The notes beneath the pieces are model-generated. The model was given only the letters and a program-made list of their open reading frames with translations, did no database searches and had not been told where the DNA came from. The translations under genes and the position numbers were made by a program. Shown in pieces: positions 18,312-24,499 of a stretch of 33,452 nucleotides of DNA (position 1 is its first letter; the number at the start of each line of letters is the position of its first letter). This stretch comes from Chloroflexota bacterium (GTDB lineage: Bacteria > Chloroflexota > Dehalococcoidia > JACQUD01): contig JACQUD010000045.1 of assembly GCA_016210485.1 (NCBI GenBank), positions 1-33,452 on the forward strand, read 5' to 3'.

Positions 18312-19412
18312 ATGATAGACCTATTCACACCCTTCAGAATCAAGGGGCTGGAGCTGCGGAACCGTTTCATGCGCTCCGCTACTTATGACCGCATGGCAGA
18401 CGACCGGGGTAGGGTCACCGATGCCTCGGTAGCTCTATATCGCTGCCTGGCCGAGGGGGGGGTGGGGCTCATCGTCACCGGGCACACCTTCATCTCTCCC
18501 CAGGGCCAGGCTGGTGTCCGGCAATACGGAATCTACAGCGATGAGGTGATCCCAGGGTTGCGTCACCTCACCGAGGTGGTACACGCTGCAGGCGGAAAGA
18601 TAGCAGTGCAAATATCTCATGCCGGCATTAACAGCCGTTTCCTTGCCAGCCAGGGCATTACAGCCCTGGCCCCCTCTCTCAAGGAAGACAGCCAGATTCC
18701 TCACCGGGAGATGACCCAGGAGGAAGTGGAGGCTACCATCGCTGACTATGGGTCTGCGGCGGCCCGGGCCAGGGAGGCGGGGTTCGATGCCGTTCAGCTC
18801 CACGGCGCTCATGGTTTCCTGATGAGCCAGTTCCTTTCGGCTCTCTTCAATCGGCGCGCCGACCGCTGGGGAGGCAGCCCCGAGAACCGTCGCCGCTTCC
18901 ATATTCAGGTGGTGAAAGAGGTGCGGCACAGGATCGGCCAGGATTATCCCATTCTCATGAAGTTCGGCGTCATGGATGACCAGGGCGGTGGCACAACCCT
19001 GGAGGATGGTCTGGAGGCCGCCCGAGGGATGGTCGCCGCCGGGCTGGATGCTCTGGAGGTCAGCGGTGGTGTTGGAAGCCGTCCCACCAGGGCTGTCCCT
19101 GCCGGCATCTCGGAGGAGGAGCCTTACTTCCGGGAGCGCACCATTGCGGTGAAGAAGGCGGTGTCGGTGCCTGTGATGGAGGTGGGGGGAATCCGGAGCC
19201 TGGCCATGGCCCAGGCCATCGTCGACTCAGGCGAGGCGGACATGGTCTCACTGAGCCGTCCCCTGATCCGGGAACCCGGCCTCATCGCTCGATGGCAGTG
19301 GGAGAGTCAGGCCCCGGCCCGGTGCATCTCCTGCAGCCGCTGCTTTCGTGTAATGGAACGCGAGGGCTTCCTGGGCTGCTACCGGGAGCTCCACCCCGAT
19401 GCCACAGATTGA
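18312..19412 (+). CDS. NADH:flavin oxidoreductase, Old Yellow Enzyme family
   Basis: Likely start MIDLFTPFRIKGLELRNRFMRSATYD; QISHAGINSR, AREAGFDAVQLHGAHGFLMSQFLSALFNRRADRWGGSPENRRRF, CISCSRC. Confidence 0.93.
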   Translation: MIDLFTPFRIKGLELRNRFMRSATYDRMADDRGRVTDASVALYRCLAEGGVGLIVTGHTFISPQGQAGVRQYGIYSDEVIPGLRHLTEVVHAAGGKIAVQISHAGINSRFLASQGITALAPSLKEDSQIPHREMTQEEVEATIADYGSAAARAREAGFDAVQLHGAHGFLMSQFLSALFNRRADRWGGSPENRRRFHIQVVKEVRHRIGQDYPILMKFGVMDDQGGGTTLEDGLEAARGMVAAGLDALEVSGGVGSRPTRAVPAGISEEEPYFRERTIAVKKAVSVPVMEVGGIRSLAMAQAIVDSGEADMVSLSRPLIREPGLIARWQWESQAPARCISCSRCFRVMEREGFLGCYRELHPDATD

Positions 19413-19464
19413 AGAATACCCTAGGTTGAAATCGTTCCAGCGCCGGACAAGGTGGCTTGGCCTT

Positions 19465-19737
19465 CTATAACCCTAAGAGGCTGTGCTTGGCTAGATGAAG
19501 ATAATGCTCGGAGATGAAATTCAGCGGCTTCCTGGCTATGGCGAAGTTTTCATGGAGAAGCCAAAAAACCTCCGATAGCTCCAACTTCCTGGCCCAGGGG
19601 CTATCGGCGGCCAGCTTGTAGAACCTCCTGGCTTCTTCCTCGTAATTCCTGGCACGCCTTTTCTCCTTCCCTAAGATCTCTAGCCCCGCCTTCCACTTTT
19701 GAAGAGGTGCCTCGGCTACCCTCTCCAGAGGGCCGGG
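19465..19737 (-). pseudogene. Open frame without an ATG/GTG start; probable 3' remnant of a coding gene
   Basis: Minus-strand frame from just after an in-frame TAG (19738-19740) to TAG (19465-19467): PGPLERVAEAPLQKWKAGLEILGKEKRRARNYEEEARRFYKLAADSPWARKLELSEVFWLLHENFAIARKPLNFISEHYLHLAKHSLLGL*. Protein-like composition; absent from the ORF track because it lacks ATG. Confidence 0.45.
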
Positions 19738-19829
19738 CTAATCAGCGAGGTAGGAGCCAACCCCACGCAAACTAGCTAGCAGCTATCAATGATTGGTAAA
19801 GATTTGTAGTGTTTTTCTGGGATAGACTA

Positions 19830-19858
19830 TTGACATTTACAGAGTAGCATGGTAATAT
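19830..19858 (+). promoter_or_regulatory. sigma70-type promoter of the first cytochrome gene
   Basis: TTGACA (19830-19835), 17-nt spacer, TAATAT (19853-19858); conserved with the second promoter at 21397-21425. Confidence 0.85.
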
Positions 19859-19895
19859 TCACAGGGTTTTGGGAAAAACTTCACATAATATCCAG

Positions 19896-19914
19896 CCCTG
19901 GGATAGCCCCAGGG
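19896..19914 (+). promoter_or_regulatory. Leader hairpin immediately 5' of the ribosome-binding site
   Basis: CCCTGGG-ATAGC-CCCAGGG, followed by GAAAAAAGGAGG and ATG at 19931; structurally conserved in the second leader. Confidence 0.6.
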
Positions 19915-19930
19915 GAAAAAAGGAGGCAGT

Positions 19931-21226
19931 ATGCGCAAGGCTGTAGTCTCAGGTATCTTCCTCGTCCTTATGGGGCTGGTGTTCATTCTGGTCTTTTCTG
20001 CCTGTAAAGGCGCTGAGGGTCCCCAAGGGCTCCAAGGGCCTCAGGGGCTACAAGGTATCCAGGGCGTGGCAGGCCCCTCGGGGCCAGCCGGCGAGAGGGT
20101 GGAACTGACGGCTCTGGAGGCCATCGCGGCGGATACCCCACCCGTGCTGGACGGCGTCCTGGAGCCCCTCTGGCTTCAGGCTACCCCTCTCCTTATAGAC
20201 GTAGACAACGGGGCCAACCTGGTCGATGGTCGGACCAGTGTGGAGATGCGTGCCCTTTACGATAATGAAAACGTTTACTTCATAGCGACATGGGCCGACC
20301 CCACGGAGTCCACCCGCCGCATGCCCTGGCAGAAGCAGGCCGACGGCTCTTGGAAGAAGCTCGCCAGCAGCACCACGCATCAGGAGAACCTTTACTATGA
20401 GGACAAGTTCGCCCTGATCTGGGACATCAAGATAGCTGACTTCGCAAGTGTGGGCTGCACCGCCACGTGCCACCCTGGTGAGGAGGCCGCCAGCGGCTAC
20501 GGTAGCAAGTATACTCTGAACGTCGATGGGCTGGGCGACATCTGGCATTGGAAGGGGGTACGCACAGGCTCCGTGGGACAGATAGACGATCAATACCTGG
20601 ATGGCAAACGCCCCGCGGAGGCGGCAGAGGCCGGCCGCCACAGCGATCCCAAGACAGGCGGCGGCTACTCAGATAACCAAAACGCTGCCAAGACAGCCCC
20701 GCAATATGCCCTGCCTAACAACGTCAAGGCCAACCCCGGCGGCCCTTACTGGATTAAGGACGCCGAGAAAGTCGCCGTGAACGAGGCCAGCTATCAGACG
20801 GGTGACGAGGTTCCCAGCATCATCGTGGCCCCCTTTACTGGCGACCGCGGCGACCTCCCGGCTATGTCGGTCTGGAGCGATGGCAAGTGGACCCTGGAAT
20901 GGTCGCGCAAGCTGACTACAGGCTCCCAGTATGACGTCCAGTTCAGCGACCTGGCCAAGGCCTATCCCTTTGGCCTGGCCGTCTTCGACAATGCCCAGGT
21001 CAACCACGCCTGGAGCCCGGGCGTCTACACCTTGAAGTTCACTCCTGCGGTGGCGCAGGGTCCGGCCTTCCCACCGACCATCCCCGCCAACCACGCCGGC
21101 CGCACTACCTGCGCCATATGCCACGCCACTGGCGTTGGCGGCGCTCCCCAGTTCGCGGCCGCTCCCGACCACACCAAGGTCATAGACGCCATAGACACCT
21201 GCCAGGCCTGCCACAAGGGCCCCTAA
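19931..21226 (+). CDS. Lipoprotein c-type cytochrome: collagen-like linker plus ethylbenzene-dehydrogenase-related (EB_dh) haem-binding domain and C-terminal CxxCH pair
   Basis: 431 aa; signal/lipobox ...LVFSACKG; GAEGPQGLQGPQGLQGIQGVAGPSGPAG triplets; VDGRTSVEMRALYDNENVYFIATWADPTES, GCTATCHPGEE, KWTLEWSRKLTTGSQYDVQF...FGLAVFDNAQVNHAW; CAICH and CQACH. Confidence 0.85.
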   Translation: MRKAVVSGIFLVLMGLVFILVFSACKGAEGPQGLQGPQGLQGIQGVAGPSGPAGERVELTALEAIAADTPPVLDGVLEPLWLQATPLLIDVDNGANLVDGRTSVEMRALYDNENVYFIATWADPTESTRRMPWQKQADGSWKKLASSTTHQENLYYEDKFALIWDIKIADFASVGCTATCHPGEEAASGYGSKYTLNVDGLGDIWHWKGVRTGSVGQIDDQYLDGKRPAEAAEAGRHSDPKTGGGYSDNQNAAKTAPQYALPNNVKANPGGPYWIKDAEKVAVNEASYQTGDEVPSIIVAPFTGDRGDLPAMSVWSDGKWTLEWSRKLTTGSQYDVQFSDLAKAYPFGLAVFDNAQVNHAWSPGVYTLKFTPAVAQGPAFPPTIPANHAGRTTCAICHATGVGGAPQFAAAPDHTKVIDAIDTCQACHKGP

Positions 21227-21246
21227 CCGTCTAAACCTGCGGCGGA

Positions 21247-21277
21247 GGAGAGGGGAGGGCTATTTGCTCTCCCCTCT
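21247..21277 (+). terminator. Probable terminator hairpin downstream of the first cytochrome gene
   Basis: GAGAGGGGAG (21247-21256) pairs perfectly with CTCCCCTCTC (21268-21277); followed by pyrimidine-rich TCTGTTGTC. Confidence 0.55.
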
Positions 21278-21396
21278 CTCTGTTGTCAGGACAGGAATAG
21301 CCTTGCCGGGCGTCTCTCTAAAGTAAAGCCTGCAGGCCCCGCGCTTCCATTGTAGCGGTTTAAGCGATAAGCTGTAGTGATTTCAGCGACAAACTA

Positions 21397-21425
21397 TTGA
21401 CATCCTCAGAGTAACGTGATAACAT
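21397..21425 (+). promoter_or_regulatory. sigma70-type promoter of the second cytochrome gene
   Basis: TTGACA (21397-21402), 17-nt spacer, TAACAT (21420-21425); part of a 107-nt ungapped duplicate of the 19827-19933 leader. Confidence 0.85.
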
Positions 21426-21497
21426 TCACACGGTTTTAGGAAAAACTTCACATAATTTTTACCCCTGGGGTAGCTCCGGGGGAAAGAAGGAGGCAAT

Positions 21498-23744
21498 GTG
21501 GGCAAGAAGGCGGCTCTCGGTCTCATAGTAACGGTCCTCTCGGTAGCACTTCTCTTATCCTTCGCAGCCTGTAAAGGCCCTACAGGCCCGGAGGGGCCAC
21601 AAGGTATTCAGGGCGTAGCAGGCCCCACAGGCACCAGCATTGGCACCATAGAGGGCAAGGTTACTGCTCTGGCAACGGGCAAAGGTGTTGAGAAGGCCTC
21701 TGTAACGACCAATCCTGTAACGGTTTCCGCTACAACGGACGCCGATGGTAAGTATAAAATAGAGAACGTTCCGATAGGGGGCTATTCCATCAAGGCAACG
21801 GCGGCGGGCTATAACGCAGCGAGTTCCCAGGCATCTATCACTGCAGGGAAGTCCGTCACCGCCAACTTCGCCCTCGCAGTCGAGGAGCCTTTCGCCCTGG
21901 CCAAGGTCAGGGCAGTGTCTTTCCGTACCAACGATGGGGAGAAGTACCCCGCAGGGACGCTGCGTTTGACGACTCATTATCTCTTCGATAAGACGCCGAC
22001 GATGACTCACAATGAGAACGATATTGTTACCTCCGGACTCCCCAATGTGGGCGTAGGCTCCTACGTATATTTGGAGGGGAGAGAGGCAGACCACGCTGAC
22101 AAGGCGCTGTCTGGCTGGGAGTGGAGCGTTGTCGGCCCGGGCGAATCCACGGTGACTGTGGAGAATCCGACTTCCCGAACGCCCAGGTTCATGGCCAGCA
22201 AGACAGGCAAATATGAGGTTAAAATAAGCGCCACGAATGCGGACGGCGTGAAAGCCTCCAGCGAGCTGGTGGTCTTCGCCGGCACTTATGTCGGCCAGGC
22301 GGTCTGTATCACCTGTCACAGCGGGAGCGTCATGCCCGATGTCTTCGCCGAGTTCCAGCAGACAGGCCACACCACCAAGCTCATAAACACCTACGCTAGC
22401 TACTCTCCGACCAGCGACTACTGCATAGGCTGCCACACCACGGGTTATAATGAGTCAGACAAGGCGGGCGGCTTCGATGACCTGGCCAAGCAGGCTGGCT
22501 GGGATTCGACCAAGGAGAGCCTCACCGCCTGGCTCAAGAACAACAAATGGACCGTTGACCAGATTATGAACTCTATCATGGGCAAGCTGGCCAACGTCCA
22601 GTGCGAGGCCTGCCATGGCCCCGGTCAGATACACGAGGCGATACTCACTGCCAAAGAGACTACGGCTCTCATGCAGCCCGGCGTGTGCAGCCAGTGCCAT
22701 CCACAGGAGGCCCAGTGGCGTAACTCCGGACACTCCAACACTGGCTCCGTCCAGATGCATATGGCGGAGGGCACTTCCTGCGTAGAATGCCACACCGGAC
22801 AGGGATTCGTGGAGGTGAAGATACGGGGCAATGCTCCTGTATTCCCGAGCCAAGCGACCGCGGAGCAGCCGGCTACCCTGGCTGAGCCCAGCCAGCAGGC
22901 TCCCGTGGCCTGCGCCGCCTGCCACGACCCTCACGCCTTCCCCGAACCCTTCAACAAGGGCACTGCCGATAAGCCCAACATAGCCTCTCTCCAGTTGAGG
23001 GTGTATGGCAATGTAACTATGCCCAACGGGGCAACTGTCAATGCTCAAGAGTCCGCCGTCTGCGTGAGCTGCCATGCCAACAAGCGGGACCTGGCTTACA
23101 AAGCGAACTACCTGGCGGGCAAGAATAGCCGGGGCCCCCACGACAACGCCCAGGCAGACAGCTTCTATGGCGTAAATGCCGCCGCCTTCGACTTCGGCGG
23201 TTCCCCCTACTCCAGCTCGCCTCATAAGGCGGTGGTGACGGAGGGCTGCATCCAGTGCCATATGGCTCCCAATCCCCCAGCGCCGGCGGGCGCTGTGGCC
23301 GACGGCGTAAAGGTTGTTAGCTCCCACGGTGCTCTGGTGCTCTACACTGCGGGCGACCACACCTGGAGCATGAGTGGCGCTTACGGAGATACGACTATAG
23401 AGAACATTGGGGCTTGCACCGGGTGCCACGCGGGCCTGACTACCTTCAACCGACCTGCCTACGGCGACTACGATGGCGATGGCGTGGTGGAGGGCATCCA
23501 GGACGAGGTAACGGGCTTGCTGAAACTGGTGGCTGCTCAGTTGCCTGTGAACGCTGCGGGCACGCGCTTGGCGCCGAACGCGGCCGGAGTTACGGAGCTC
23601 CAGCGCCAGGTGATGTGGAACTACGATCTCATCAACAACGATGGCAGTTTGGGAGTGCACAACGCCGCCTACGCGGTGCAGGTGCTCCAGAGGACATACA
23701 AGCAGATTACGGGCAACGACGTGCCCGGGGCTACCATTCGCTGA
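21498..23744 (+). CDS. Multihaem c-type cytochrome lipoprotein (nine CxxCH) with collagen-like linker, CarboxypepD_reg-like and Ig/PKD-like domains
   Basis: 748 aa, GTG start aligned with the ATG of the paralogous leader; lipobox ...LLSFAACKG; GPTGPEGPQGIQGVAGPTG; GTIEGKVTALATGKGVEKASVTT...ATTDADGKYKIENVPIGGYSIKATAAGY; CITCH, CIGCH, CEACH, CSQCH, CVECH, CAACH, CVSCH, CIQCH, CTGCH. Confidence 0.9.
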   Translation: MGKKAALGLIVTVLSVALLLSFAACKGPTGPEGPQGIQGVAGPTGTSIGTIEGKVTALATGKGVEKASVTTNPVTVSATTDADGKYKIENVPIGGYSIKATAAGYNAASSQASITAGKSVTANFALAVEEPFALAKVRAVSFRTNDGEKYPAGTLRLTTHYLFDKTPTMTHNENDIVTSGLPNVGVGSYVYLEGREADHADKALSGWEWSVVGPGESTVTVENPTSRTPRFMASKTGKYEVKISATNADGVKASSELVVFAGTYVGQAVCITCHSGSVMPDVFAEFQQTGHTTKLINTYASYSPTSDYCIGCHTTGYNESDKAGGFDDLAKQAGWDSTKESLTAWLKNNKWTVDQIMNSIMGKLANVQCEACHGPGQIHEAILTAKETTALMQPGVCSQCHPQEAQWRNSGHSNTGSVQMHMAEGTSCVECHTGQGFVEVKIRGNAPVFPSQATAEQPATLAEPSQQAPVACAACHDPHAFPEPFNKGTADKPNIASLQLRVYGNVTMPNGATVNAQESAVCVSCHANKRDLAYKANYLAGKNSRGPHDNAQADSFYGVNAAAFDFGGSPYSSSPHKAVVTEGCIQCHMAPNPPAPAGAVADGVKVVSSHGALVLYTAGDHTWSMSGAYGDTTIENIGACTGCHAGLTTFNRPAYGDYDGDGVVEGIQDEVTGLLKLVAAQLPVNAAGTRLAPNAAGVTELQRQVMWNYDLINNDGSLGVHNAAYAVQVLQRTYKQITGNDVPGATIR

Positions 23745-23764
23745 GATCATAGACGGAGAGCAGA

Positions 23765-23805
23765 GCGGGCGGGCCGATTCATCGGCCTGCCCGCCTTCTT
23801 GTTCT
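23765..23805 (+). terminator. Rho-independent terminator after the multihaem cytochrome gene
   Basis: GCGGGCGGGCCGAT-TC-ATCGGCCTGCCCGC: 14-bp stem with one G-U pair, followed by CTTCTTGTTCT. Confidence 0.8.
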
Positions 23806-23813
23806 GCTATAAT
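23805..23813 (+). promoter_or_regulatory. Candidate extended -10 promoter (TGCTATAAT) for the HD-domain gene
   Basis: TG-n-TATAAT directly after the terminator and ~25 nt upstream of the ATG at 23838; no good -35. Confidence 0.5.
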
Positions 23814-23837
23814 GGCTACAAAAACCTGGAGAAGAGC

Positions 23838-24389
23838 ATGCAGCGCCAGGAAGCCGTGGCCTCCATCCAGGCCAAGGTGAAGAATCAGAACACCGTAAAG
23901 CATATGCTGGCCACGGAGGCCATAATGATGGCTCTGGCTCGCCGCCTGGGGCAGGATGAGGATGCCTGGGGGCTGGCCGGCCTCGTCCACGATATAGACC
24001 TGGAGCTGATCCAGGGGGATATGCAAACCCATAGTCGGAGCAGCGCTGAGATGGCCCGGGAGATGGGCGCCTCTGATGAGATATGCCAGGCCATCCTGTG
24101 CCACAATGAGGCCCACGGTATCTCCCGGCAGAGCCTCATGGACAAGGCCCTGTGGTGCGCCGACCCCCTCACCGGGCTGATAGTGGCGGGGGCCCTGGTG
24201 CGGCCTGATAAGAAATTGGCAGGCCTGGACGTGTCCTCCCTGGTCAAGCGCTTTGGGGAGAAGCGCTTCGCCGCCGGGGCTAGTAGAGAGCAGATAGCAT
24301 CCTGCGTAAAGATCGGGCTGGAGATGGAGGAGTTCCTGTCCCTGGGTCTGGAGGCCATGAAGGGCATTGCCCCCGAGTTGGGCTTGTAG
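23838..24389 (+). CDS. HD-domain (HDIG) phosphohydrolase-like protein
   Basis: Likely start MQRQEAVASIQAKVKNQNTVKHMLATEAIMMALARRLGQDEDAWGLAGLVHDIDLEL...HSRSSAEMAREMGASDEICQAILCHNE (H...HD...D pattern). Confidence 0.85.
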   Translation: MQRQEAVASIQAKVKNQNTVKHMLATEAIMMALARRLGQDEDAWGLAGLVHDIDLELIQGDMQTHSRSSAEMAREMGASDEICQAILCHNEAHGISRQSLMDKALWCADPLTGLIVAGALVRPDKKLAGLDVSSLVKRFGEKRFAAGASREQIASCVKIGLEMEEFLSLGLEAMKGIAPELGL

Positions 24390-24410
24390 GTCGGGCGTGT
24401 GCTCATCGGT

Positions 24411-24489
24411 GTCATTCTGAGGAGTCCGCCGCAGGCGGGCGACGAAGAATCTCAGATTCCTCGTCCTTCTGCGAAGGACTCAGAATGAC
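24411..24489. repeat. REPIN/MITE-like composite palindrome between convergent genes
   Basis: Outer arms GTCATTCTGAG...CTCAGAATGAC; inner near-palindrome GACGAAGAATCT-C-AGATTCCTCGTC. Resembles the widespread GTCATTCTGAG...GAAGAATCTC intergenic repeat. Confidence 0.7.
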
Positions 24490-24499
24490 AACAGCTTTG

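Noticed and set aside
20008-20098. Short tandem repeat (GGGCTCCAAGGGCCTCAGGGGCTACAAGG) as a possible CRISPR or minisatellite
   Set aside because: It is in-frame Gly-X-Y collagen-like coding repeat in the first cytochrome gene; no spacer structure and no cas genes in the window.
22455-24116. 553-aa minus-strand ORF antisense to the multihaem cytochrome gene
   Set aside because: Shadow ORF: the sense frame has nine CxxCH motifs, a signal peptide, RBS and promoter; the antisense product is low-complexity with no recognisable motif and crosses the terminator.
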